Assembly (NCBI GenBank): GCA_045540355.1 | Contig: JAZQHB010000007.1 | Location: 1-13,332, forward strand | DNA from: RGIG2945 sp045540355 | GTDB lineage: Bacteria > Bacillota > Clostridia > Oscillospirales > Acutalibacteraceae | Length of the DNA: 13,332 nt | Direction: 5' to 3' | Shown: positions 5,470 to 12,271 of the stretch, in pieces | Numbering within the stretch: the first letter of the stretch is position 1 | How the letters are laid out: every line of letters begins with the position of its first letter | The notes under the pieces: generated by a model | Database searches by the model: none | What the model was told of the DNA's origin: nothing | The model's input: only the letters and a program-made list of their open reading frames with translations | Position numbers and translations under genes: made by a program

Positions 5470-5502
5470 AGAAGGTGCAATATCAGCACCTTCTTTATTT
5501 TT
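5470..5502 (+). terminator. Terminator closing the small-gene operon
   Basis: AGAAGGTGC (5470-5478) pairs perfectly with GCACCTTCT (5486-5494) around a 7-base loop, followed by a T-rich run. It separates the small-gene group from the DUF1643-integrase pair. Confidence 0.85.
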
Positions 5503-5529
5503 GCAAACAATCAAGGAGGAACATACATA

Positions 5530-6036
5530 ATGATTGAAACTACTAACACTATTCAATGCAAATCCCTTTGGGATGACAAAAGGCAGCACAGATACCTTTT
5601 TCAGAAGATATGGGATGATAAGAAGGATAAGCTTCTTGTAATCTCAAAGAGTGCCGGAATCGATGACGGTGTTGAACAGACCGTAACACAGATTATCATA
5701 ACTAACAACCTCAATGAACTCGGTTTCGGCGGTTTTGTACTCTGTAATCTCATATCTGACCTTTCCGGAAAGAGCAAGAAAATGAGTGATGAAAACATCA
5801 AGCTTCTTTCAGAGCAGATAAAATCAAAGGATTTTGCCGGAATAATTATCTGTTGGGGTTCTCAGGAGAAGTTTCCTGACTATCTCAAGAGCGAAGCTGA
5901 AAAGGTGCTTGAGCTTATCAAAAAGAGTAAGAGAGAAACAGTTTATCGCATAACAGACGGAACTACTATGGGTTTCTGCCACCCCTTGTCACCGAGGGTA
6001 AGAAACAACTTTCAGCTTGCACAGGTGAAACTATGA
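5530..6036 (+). CDS. DUF1643 family protein
   Basis: The 168-residue protein has the DUF1643 layout: an early RYLFQKIWDD (residues 21-30), an isoleucine-rich strand with VEQTVTQIIITNN (48-60), GFGGFVLCNL (65-74), a central IIICWGS (105-111) and the family's C-terminal MGFCHPLSPRVR (147-158). The family's biochemical role is unknown. It is common on plasmids, phages and SCC-type islands. A CAAGGAGGA ribosome site precedes the ATG. The stop overlaps the ATG of integrase 1 as ATGA, so the two are translationally coupled; that places DUF1643 in the recombination or maintenance unit rather than in cargo. Confidence 0.85.
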   Translation: MIETTNTIQCKSLWDDKRQHRYLFQKIWDDKKDKLLVISKSAGIDDGVEQTVTQIIITNNLNELGFGGFVLCNLISDLSGKSKKMSDENIKLLSEQIKSKDFAGIIICWGSQEKFPDYLKSEAEKVLELIKKSKRETVYRITDGTTMGFCHPLSPRVRNNFQLAQVKL

Positions 6037-7169
6037 CCGGCTCCATACGAAAGAGAACTACCTCACAGGGAACAAAGTTTCAGGCTGTTCTTGAAATCGG
6101 TGTAGATATGAAAACAGGAAAGCGAGAAAGAGTTTTCCGTACCTTCGACAACAAGAAGGATGCTCAGGATTATATCACAGAATCCATAGCAGAATACAAC
6201 AGAGGAAGATATCTTCATCCCTCAACTATTACTGTTGAAACTCTTTGCGAGGATTGGATGAAAGGTCACTTCCTTACTGTCAAGGAAAACACAAGGAGAG
6301 GATACAGAAACAATATCAACAACTACATCATACCTTATCTTGGTAAAATCAAGGTTCAAGAGCTTACAACAAGAACGATACAGGAAATGGTTGGCTCAAT
6401 GATTGAAAAGAATCTTGCTCCGAGAACCATTAAGTATGTTATGTCAAACCTTCATCAGATTCTTGAATTCGCTATCAGTAATGACTACATACTTAAAAAT
6501 CCGGAAAGGTATGTTGTACTTCCAAGACAGGGAAAGTACAAGGCAACAGTATATACAGTTGAGGAATTACAACTAATGCTCAAATGTGCTATGGGTACAC
6601 CGCTTGAAGCTCCTTTGTTAATCGAATCTTTCACAGGCTTGCGTAAGGGTGAGCTTCTTGCCTTGAAGTGGGAAGATATTAACTTTGAGCAGAAAACCAT
6701 ATCCATCGAAAGAAATCTGATATGTGTTAATTCTAAAAATATCTTCACTACAACCAAAACAGAGTCAGGTGAAAGAACTATTGCCATACCGGAGAACCTT
6801 GTTGATTATCTGCAAAGACACAAGACTAAACAGATGAGACAAAGAATGAGAATGGGAGCAGACTACATTGATAACGGTCTTGTTATCTGTAAGCCTGACG
6901 GAGATACAATTAATCCTCATACCTTCTCGATAGCTTTCCGTGACTTCCTGATAAGGAACAATCTGAAAAGAATCCGTTTTCACGACCTGAGACACACCCA
7001 TGCAACACTTCTTCTCATTGAGTACAACACTAATGTCAAAGTTGTAAGCGACCGTCTCGGACACAGCAAGGTACAAACTACAATGGACTTCTATGTGCAA
7101 TCAACAGTAACAGCACAGAAAGAAGCAGTTGACAAGTTGGGAACAGATTTAAAGTCCCTAACAGGGTAA
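6033..7169 (+). CDS. Tyrosine recombinase/integrase 1
   Basis: This 378-residue protein is a Tn916/ICE-type integrase. Residues about 1-60 form an arm-type DNA-binding domain (SIRKRTTSQGTKFQAVLEIG, then FRTFDNKKDAQ). About 65-165 is the SAM-like core-binding domain. About 175-375 is the catalytic domain, with R204 (TGLRKGELLAL), K242, H317 and R320 (FHDLRHTHATL), H344 (RLGHSKVQTT) and nucleophile Y354 (MDFY). All six catalytic residues are present and the length is normal, so it should be active. It cuts and rejoins DNA through a 3'-phosphotyrosine link at att sites. The start overlaps DUF1643 by 4 bp and a strong terminator follows. It is clearly a relative of integrase 2 at 8773, and which of them acts on the present ends is not shown. 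Confidence 0.95.
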   Translation: MTGSIRKRTTSQGTKFQAVLEIGVDMKTGKRERVFRTFDNKKDAQDYITESIAEYNRGRYLHPSTITVETLCEDWMKGHFLTVKENTRRGYRNNINNYIIPYLGKIKVQELTTRTIQEMVGSMIEKNLAPRTIKYVMSNLHQILEFAISNDYILKNPERYVVLPRQGKYKATVYTVEELQLMLKCAMGTPLEAPLLIESFTGLRKGELLALKWEDINFEQKTISIERNLICVNSKNIFTTTKTESGERTIAIPENLVDYLQRHKTKQMRQRMRMGADYIDNGLVICKPDGDTINPHTFSIAFRDFLIRNNLKRIRFHDLRHTHATLLLIEYNTNVKVVSDRLGHSKVQTTMDFYVQSTVTAQKEAVDKLGTDLKSLTG

Positions 7170-7175
7170 AAAGTA

Positions 7176-7213
7176 ATATCCGTTTGCAAAATGAAGCAAG
7201 CGGATATTTTTTT
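7176..7213 (+). terminator. Terminator after integrase 1
   Basis: ATATCCGTTTGC (7176-7187) pairs with GCAAGCGGATAT (7196-7207) with one G-T pair, followed by T residues to 7213. Confidence 0.9.
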
Positions 7214-7224
7214 GCAAAAAAATC

Positions 7225-7255
7225 AATTGACTTTCAATTTTCTTTTATGTATAGT
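7225..7255 (+). promoter_or_regulatory. Promoter for the 7303 gene with an inverted repeat over its -35
   Basis: TTGACT (7227-7232), a 17-bp spacer and TATAGT (7250-7255) form a near-consensus sigma-A promoter. The -35 lies inside a perfect 6-bp inverted repeat, AATTGA-CTT-TCAATT (7225-7239), that could bind a repressor. The promoter opens the right half of the element (7303 onward). Confidence 0.7.
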
Positions 7256-7302
7256 TGGTGTATACAGTTAAATCTATGATGTTGAGCAAAGGAGAATCAA
7301 AT

Positions 7303-7977
7303 ATGAAATCAGATAAAATATCAATAAGAAACAGCACTACAAAATGCTTTCCAGAACAAAACGATAAAGCTGATAACTTTGAAGCTGTTTATAAGGGTGC
7401 TCAGAAATTTATAGAAGATGTCTTCAAAGCTATGGGAGTTGATTTGGAAAAATACAAGAAGCTTTATAAAGGAAAAAGGTATAGTTATAAGATGAACAAA
7501 ATAGCGCAAGACGTTATGGTATCGTCGTGTATTAATTCAGCCGGTTTCCCCTCGCTTTCAGAAATATGTAGCGACATAGGAGAAAACAATGCTAAAGCAC
7601 AAAGCTATATGCAACTAATAAATGAATTTATAAAAGAAAATTTCTCTGTTGAGGAAATTGAAGAAATCAAAGCAGATTTTCGCAAGAGAAAATCAGAAAT
7701 GGAAGGTTTTATAGATAGTTACAAACAGTTGGGAATAAACTTAATGTTTATCGATAGAGATTATTTTCTTGATTTTGAAAAATTGTTCTATGACCTTGAA
7801 CATTTAGATGAGTACGAAGAACAATTTGTAGAATATGGTAAATTGTCCAAAAAGTCAAGCACAATAATTTCTGCATTGATACTGATAAAACAATCGAAAA
7901 ACTATAAGAAATATATTTCTTCCACCATTAATGCCGCTGAAGCGATTCATAAATTACAAAAACTCTCAAATAACTAA
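7303..7977 (+). CDS. Uncharacterised helical protein, 224 aa
   Basis: The frame opens upstream at 7255, but that start lies in the -10 box; the ATG at 7303 has an AAAGGAG site and is the real start. The protein is charged, lysine-rich and predicted mostly helical, with possible coiled-coil stretches around residues 105-135 (EFIKENFSVEEIEEIKADFRKRK region) and 155-185. No signal peptide or membrane segment is visible, apart from a short hydrophobic patch near 189-196. I recognise no family. It has its own promoter with a likely operator and its own terminator at 7989, so it is an autonomous accessory gene between the two integrases. A cargo or defence role is possible but unsupported. Confidence 0.7.
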   Translation: MKSDKISIRNSTTKCFPEQNDKADNFEAVYKGAQKFIEDVFKAMGVDLEKYKKLYKGKRYSYKMNKIAQDVMVSSCINSAGFPSLSEICSDIGENNAKAQSYMQLINEFIKENFSVEEIEEIKADFRKRKSEMEGFIDSYKQLGINLMFIDRDYFLDFEKLFYDLEHLDEYEEQFVEYGKLSKKSSTIISALILIKQSKNYKKYISSTINAAEAIHKLQKLSNN

Positions 7978-7988
7978 TGTTTTTCAGT

Positions 7989-8036
7989 GCCACAAATCTT
8001 AGGAAAATTTTCGTTCCTATGATTTGTGGCTTTTTT
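7989..8036 (+). terminator. Terminator after the 224-aa gene
   Basis: A 17-bp stem with one T-T mismatch (GCCACAAATC... with ...GATTTGTGGC) is followed by six T residues at 8031-8036. It is the longest terminator stem in the window. Confidence 0.9.
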
Positions 8037-8040
8037 GTTC

Positions 8041-8046
8041 TATAAT
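8041..8046 (+). promoter_or_regulatory. Possible -10 box for the 8094-11711 unit
   Basis: A perfect TATAAT lies just after the T tract of the preceding terminator and 48 bases before the ATG at 8094. I see no good -35 at 16-18 bp, so the promoter would need an activator or a different start. It is the only candidate promoter visible for the gene trio that follows. Confidence 0.4.
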
Positions 8047-8093
8047 GGTGGTGTTCTCAAGAGGAACAATAAAAAAAGAAAGGTGAACATAAA

Positions 8094-8771
8094 ATGTCAA
8101 CAAAAAGTACAATTAATTCCAATGTATCCTATCAGGCGGAAAAGAAAAAGTTTCAGAAACAGTTTTATACCTATAACACCGGTGTGTCTTTGCCGCTTCT
8201 TTACAGTGGAAGTTCTGAATTATACGAATCTGAAAACGGAGAAAACTTTATACACAAATGTGGCAATACGCATTATATGTACAGTCTAGTCAACAAGCAT
8301 ATCAAACAGCCCAAACATGTAAATTTGTACAAAGTACAAGATATCATTCGTCTTTTAGCTATTATTGATGCTGAAAAAGAAATAGAACTATCACCGACGA
8401 GCGATTTTGAATCGTGTTATCAAGATAATTTGAGTATATATGAAAAACTGTTTAAAGAATATTATACTTGGGATCTGCACAAGTTTCGTTGTCATATGGA
8501 TTTTTTTGCTTTCGTTGGGACGCTTCCAATTGAATTCTGGAAATATGCAGATACTGAAGAGCATTTTTTAAGAACTATAAAAACAATATATTTCTATGAT
8601 GATGCAGCTAGTGCTTTATACAAACACAGATATGGTTTTTTTAAGATTACTAAATTAAATTCGTTTAAGAAGGAAGAATTAGAAAAATATGTGCTTGTTG
8701 CAGGAAACAAACTACACAAGCTTAAGTTCGATGCCTTCAAAGACATAGTATGTTGCGATGAGGAGGTATAA
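8094..8771 (+). CDS. Uncharacterised protein, 225 aa, upstream of integrase 2
   Basis: The ATG follows AAGAAAGGTG at a suitable distance. The protein is soluble and rich in tyrosine, phenylalanine and lysine. It has a lysine-rich start (AEKKKFQKQFYTY), a central acidic region and a helical C-terminal part with aromatic clusters (FRCHMDFFAFVGTLPIEFW, near 134-152). I recognise no family. Its last codons contain the GAGGAGG ribosome site of integrase 2, whose ATG lies one base beyond this stop, so the two are translationally linked. The position suggests a factor for integration or replication, or a regulator, rather than free cargo. No conserved motif supports a more exact role. Confidence 0.75.
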   Translation: MSTKSTINSNVSYQAEKKKFQKQFYTYNTGVSLPLLYSGSSELYESENGENFIHKCGNTHYMYSLVNKHIKQPKHVNLYKVQDIIRLLAIIDAEKEIELSPTSDFESCYQDNLSIYEKLFKEYYTWDLHKFRCHMDFFAFVGTLPIEFWKYADTEEHFLRTIKTIYFYDDAASALYKHRYGFFKITKLNSFKKEELEKYVLVAGNKLHKLKFDAFKDIVCCDEEV

Positions 8772-8772
8772 T

Positions 8773-9918
8773 ATGACAGCATACATAAGAAAGCGTTTCA
8801 ATAAAAAAGGAACAGCATACCAGGTCGTTGTAGAACTGGGTAAAGATCCTACTACTGGTAAAAGGAAAAGAGAATTTCGCTCTTTTTCTACTCTTGCTGA
8901 AGCAAAGCGCTATCAAGCGTATTGTCAAGGACAACTGTATGTTAATGGTTATGTTACAAAAAGCAACAGAACCGTAAAAACAGTTGCTGATGAATGGTTT
9001 GCTTCAGTTAAAGCTAGCTTAAAACCCACGAGCGCAAGGGGCTACAAGGTGAATATCAACAATCATATTGTACCTCATATCGGAAGTGTACCTATTCAAT
9101 ATCTCAGAAGCACAGCTATAAAGGTAATGATAGCATCACTCGAAAAACAACTGAGCGCAACCAGCATAAAGTATGTTCTGAGGAATCTTTCTCAGATACT
9201 GAATTATGCAGAGCAACAAAGTTACATCATTAAAAATCCGATGGAAAATGTTCGAATCCCAAAGAGCGGTAAACCTAAATTCTCAACTTATTCTGTTGAG
9301 GAAATGGTGAAGCTGATTGAGTCGGTGAAAGGTACAGATATGGAATTACCCATACTCATTGAAGCTGAAACAGGTTTGAGGCTGGGAGAACTTCTTGGTC
9401 TTTCCTGGGACAATATCAACCTTGAAAAAATGACAATAACAGTCAATAAGACTGTTTCATATGTCGAAGGAAAGATATATATCACCTCACCTAAAACTAC
9501 AAAGAGTAACAGAGAAATAGTTGTATCTGCTACTCTTATCGAAGCAATTAAAAGCTACAAGGAAAAAGAGGAAAGTACTAAAAGACCCAAGAGGTATGAA
9601 AATAAGAATAATCTCCTTTTCCACAAAGAAAACGGACAACCTTTAACCAATTCTTCTTTTTCATCTAAGTTTGCTTCAACGCTGAAGAAAAACGGATTGA
9701 AACATATTCGTTTTCACGACCTGAGACATACCCACGCTTCACTTCTGTACAACAAGTATGGGATGAATATAAAAAGTGTAAGTGATAGATTAGGTCATAG
9801 TAAAATTTCAACTACTATGGACTACTATGTCGGAGGTACGGATGATATTCAGAAGGCTGGTATCGAAAAACTTGCCAAAGATTTAAATTCACTGGGAAGG
9901 GAAGGCTTAATCATATGA
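8773..9918 (+). CDS. Tyrosine recombinase/integrase 2
   Basis: This is a second full-length Tn916/ICE-type integrase, 381 residues. An ATG at 8758 is also in frame, but GAGGAGG (8760-8766) sits just before the ATG at 8773, so translation starts there. Domains: arm-binding (about 1-60, AYIRKRFNKKGTAYQVVVELG), core-binding (about 65-165), catalytic (about 170-375). Catalytic residues R203 (GLRLGELLGL), K241, H315 and R318 (FHDLRHTHASLL), H342 (RLGHSKISTT) and Y352 (MDYY) are all visible. It shares layout and many residues with integrase 1 but is clearly diverged. The DUF927 helicase gene overlaps its 3' end by 4 bp, joining recombination and replication in one unit. Confidence 0.95.
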   Translation: MTAYIRKRFNKKGTAYQVVVELGKDPTTGKRKREFRSFSTLAEAKRYQAYCQGQLYVNGYVTKSNRTVKTVADEWFASVKASLKPTSARGYKVNINNHIVPHIGSVPIQYLRSTAIKVMIASLEKQLSATSIKYVLRNLSQILNYAEQQSYIIKNPMENVRIPKSGKPKFSTYSVEEMVKLIESVKGTDMELPILIEAETGLRLGELLGLSWDNINLEKMTITVNKTVSYVEGKIYITSPKTTKSNREIVVSATLIEAIKSYKEKEESTKRPKRYENKNNLLFHKENGQPLTNSSFSSKFASTLKKNGLKHIRFHDLRHTHASLLYNKYGMNIKSVSDRLGHSKISTTMDYYVGGTDDIQKAGIEKLAKDLNSLGREGLII

Positions 9919-11711
9919 GTACTACTAATAATAACACAGCAACTCCTAACAACGGAGTTGCTGTCACAACAAAGGGATATATAGATTTCAGAATAGAAAA
10001 AGTGAGCAAAGCGTACTATAAACAAGCTCTAGACATTGATACTTTTCCTTATGTCAAAACTGAAGGTCACGAAGTACTTCACTTTACTACCGATAAATCT
10101 GATGATAAGGTGCACTATTATTGTCAATTCCTTTGTTCTGATTTTAAAATAAAAGAAGTTTACAAAAGTGAAAAGAATGGGAATGTGCTGTTCCTTACTA
10201 TCAAGGTTTTCAAGGATGGTAAATGGTGGGAACACAGCGAAGTTCCATTATCGTATTTCACAAGTAACAACATTCACGAGTTGAAAAAATACGGAATCAC
10301 CTATAATCCTTATCTGAAAAGTCACTTTGAAATTTATGCATCAATGTTAATCGAATATGAAGATGCAATAGAAAAAACGGATAAGCTTGGTTGGGTAGGC
10401 AAAAGCATTAAAGATATATCTTTTTTTGGATTTGACAAAGCATCTTACGAGGGCGACACTCCTTTGCTCTCAAAGGGAAATTTCGAAAAACAAGCCAAAG
10501 TTGTAAATAAGTGCATAAAAAACAGCGTCGGTTGTCAGCTTGCAGTTGCAATAAGCCTTTCGAGTGCATTGCTCATACCTTTGAAGCTGAGTAATATTGC
10601 AATAGACCCAGCCGCATATCATTTTTATGGTTTATCTAGTACTGGAAAAACAACAGCTCTAAAATTAGCTTCTTCAATGTGGACTAATCCTCTTGAAAAA
10701 GGACTAATGAACAGCTGGAATTCCACAGGCAATGGTCTGATGGCATTGTTGAATAACAATTACGGTGCTACTGTTTGCTTTGACGAAATAGGTATGGCAA
10801 CAATAAATCTTACAGAATTTATCTATAGCCTTTCTCAAGGAGCCGATAAAACAAGATGTTCGCCTAATGGAGCATTACCTACTAAAACTTGGTGCACTAA
10901 CCTCATGTCATCCGGTGAGGTGTCATTTTCCTCGAAGGTAAACAAGCAAGGCGGTATGTATGCAAGAATAATTGAGTTTATGGACTTGCCCATAACTAGG
11001 TCTGAAAAGCATTCCAAATATGTTCAGGCAGTATATACGAAGTTCTATGGATATATTGGTAAAGAATTCGTTAAGTTCTTGCCTAATGTTTTTCCTCAAC
11101 TTGAAACAGATTTCAATAAATGGAAAAACGATATTTCCTCTAAGCTACCTTCAGGAAACATTAATCAAAGAGTAGCGTTGCAATATGCCTGTGTATGTCT
11201 TGCGGCAGAGTATGCCCAAGCTATAGGTGTTCTCGTTGATCCGGAAAAAGTGGAAGAATACCTGATAAATAATCACAAAGATGCAAGAAGTTCGTGTGAG
11301 ATAGCTTATTGTTACATAATGGACTACTCAAAGCAGAAGCAGAAGTATTTCCGCAAGGAATTTTCAGAATACGATGACACCGTAAAAGGCTATTGCAAAA
11401 ACAATAGACTTGTTATCTTCAAAGATGTCTTTGAAGATATGCTACGGTTGATAAATCTTGACCCTAAGCTTATTATAAAGGAATTTGACCGTAAAGGGAT
11501 TCTTGAGCATGAAAAGGACAGACTTACAAAGCGAGTCCTTTTAGGTGACAGCAAGCATACTATGTATGTCATAAAAACTGATTATGACTTCGGCGGTGGA
11601 GAAGCTAAAAACCTTGATACAATAATGAAAGGTTCAGAAGTTTCTCTTGCACCGGTAAAAGCTCCAATTACAGGTCAGAGAAGAAAACTTAAGGAAGAAA
11701 TTCCAGCATAA
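9915..11711 (+). CDS. DUF927 / Cch-type AAA+ replicative helicase
   Basis: This 598-residue protein fits the DUF927 family, to which the Cch helicases of staphylococcal SCC elements belong. Family knowledge: SCC Cch proteins are hexameric MCM-like helicases thought to start replication of the excised element. Seen here: an N-terminal region (about 1-230) with an aromatic strand-rich part, then Walker A GLSSTGKTT (239-247), Walker B ATVCFDEIG (285-293), a sensor-type segment NLMSSGEVSF (329-338), a GMYARIIEF segment with a candidate arginine finger (R351), and a long helical C-terminal part with a possible winged-helix end. The gene begins in an ATGA overlap with integrase 2, so it is translationally coupled, and it ends in front of a perfect terminator. 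Replication after excision is inferred. Confidence 0.88.
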   Translation: MSTTNNNTATPNNGVAVTTKGYIDFRIEKVSKAYYKQALDIDTFPYVKTEGHEVLHFTTDKSDDKVHYYCQFLCSDFKIKEVYKSEKNGNVLFLTIKVFKDGKWWEHSEVPLSYFTSNNIHELKKYGITYNPYLKSHFEIYASMLIEYEDAIEKTDKLGWVGKSIKDISFFGFDKASYEGDTPLLSKGNFEKQAKVVNKCIKNSVGCQLAVAISLSSALLIPLKLSNIAIDPAAYHFYGLSSTGKTTALKLASSMWTNPLEKGLMNSWNSTGNGLMALLNNNYGATVCFDEIGMATINLTEFIYSLSQGADKTRCSPNGALPTKTWCTNLMSSGEVSFSSKVNKQGGMYARIIEFMDLPITRSEKHSKYVQAVYTKFYGYIGKEFVKFLPNVFPQLETDFNKWKNDISSKLPSGNINQRVALQYACVCLAAEYAQAIGVLVDPEKVEEYLINNHKDARSSCEIAYCYIMDYSKQKQKYFRKEFSEYDDTVKGYCKNNRLVIFKDVFEDMLRLINLDPKLIIKEFDRKGILEHEKDRLTKRVLLGDSKHTMYVIKTDYDFGGGEAKNLDTIMKGSEVSLAPVKAPITGQRRKLKEEIPA

Positions 11712-11722
11712 CAGATACGAAA

Positions 11723-11758
11723 TACGGCACTGCTAAAAGACAGTGCCGTAGATATTTT
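11723..11758 (+). terminator. Terminator after the DUF927 helicase gene
   Basis: TACGGCACTG (11723-11732) pairs perfectly with CAGTGCCGTA (11741-11750) around an 8-base loop, with a T-rich run to 11758. It ends the operon 8094-11711. Confidence 0.85.
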
Positions 11759-11767
11759 CAAGTATTT

Positions 11768-11834
11768 CGGCGCCATTTGACGCCATTTCTGAAAAGTGCT
11801 TAAAATGCCCTTTCTGCCGACCTTTTCGCCGACG
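11768..11834. repeat. Right-end arm-type repeats of the main element
   Basis: CGCCATTT occurs twice at a 10-bp period (from 11771 and 11781) and is the reverse complement of the TGGCG family at 481-503. CGCCGACG lies at 11827-11834 with a related TGCCGACC at 11815-11822, in the same orientation as at the left end. The pattern suggests matched integrase or Xis binding sites at both ends. No gene is visible between 11712 and 12271; that stretch holds this region, attR, two palindromes and a promoter. Confidence 0.5.
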
Positions 11835-11912
11835 AAACGGCAGTTTCTTTAGCACACTAAAATGTCGCTAAACCCTTATTTTATAAGGCTTTCGGGGGTG
11901 TCGGGCAAGCAC

Positions 11913-11946
11913 TTGGAAATCGTGTAAGTTACTAAAACGGCTTCGA
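11913..11946 (+). repeat. Right attachment site (attR) core, with a split tRNA-like continuation
   Basis: These 34 bases match attL (306-339) with two adjacent mismatches. In attL the tRNA T-loop sequence CGAATCCCTT follows after 5 bases; here the same CGAATCCCTT appears only after 47 bases (at 11994-12003) and is followed by GTTTCCCG instead of GCTCTCCG. So the tRNA-like end is expanded and diverged, and no functional tRNA is formed. The sequence just before the core (GGTGTCGGGCAAGCA, 11897-11911) resembles GGTGCCGTACAAGAA at 13040-13054, marking another element end there. Confidence 0.65.
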
Positions 11947-12046
11947 AGTAGGAGCAGTAGTGAATGACCTAAGCACGCAGATCGCGCAAGAGCCGAATCC
12001 CTTGTTTCCCGATAAAGTTCTCCCTTTAGAACATAGTGAGCCTCGC

Positions 12047-12083
12047 GACAGTGTACAACATCACTGTCTAATACTGCGCAGTA
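12047..12083. promoter_or_regulatory. Two adjacent palindromes, candidate operators
   Basis: GACAGTG (12047-12053) and CACTGTC (12062-12068) are perfect inverted arms around 8 bases, and TACTGCGCAGTA (12072-12083) is a perfect 12-bp palindrome. The second ends 1 base before the -35 of the following promoter. No T tract follows, so these are more likely protein-binding sites than terminators. Confidence 0.5.
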
Positions 12084-12084
12084 C

Positions 12085-12113
12085 TTTACATTCTCATAAA
12101 TCTATGCTATAGT
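12085..12113 (+). promoter_or_regulatory. Extended -10 promoter for the 12272 gene
   Basis: TTTACA (12085-12090), a 17-bp spacer and TATAGT (12108-12113) with an upstream TGC form a strong sigma-A promoter. Transcription would start near 12120, leaving an untranslated leader of about 150 bases before the ATG at 12272. Confidence 0.7.
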
Positions 12114-12271
12114 TATGTTGAAAGTGAGCGAGCAAAACTGGTTGTTTACCGGAACTTTTACATAGAACAAATTATGTTAACAAAACACAGTTTAAAATGT
12201 TTTAGACAAATACACAGGGAACTTCGTAATCACGATTTCATTTTGCAAGACGTAAAATAGAAAGGAGAATT

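Noticed and set aside
8026..8289. 87-aa open frame overlapping the start of the 225-aa gene
   Set aside because: It begins in the terminator T tract and overlaps in another frame a gene with a good ribosome site; basic, low-complexity product.
11912..12010. Functional tRNA, or a tRNA interrupted by an intron, at attR
   Set aside because: The 5' acceptor and D arm are missing and the 47-base insert is too short for a group I intron; best seen as a diverged att remnant.
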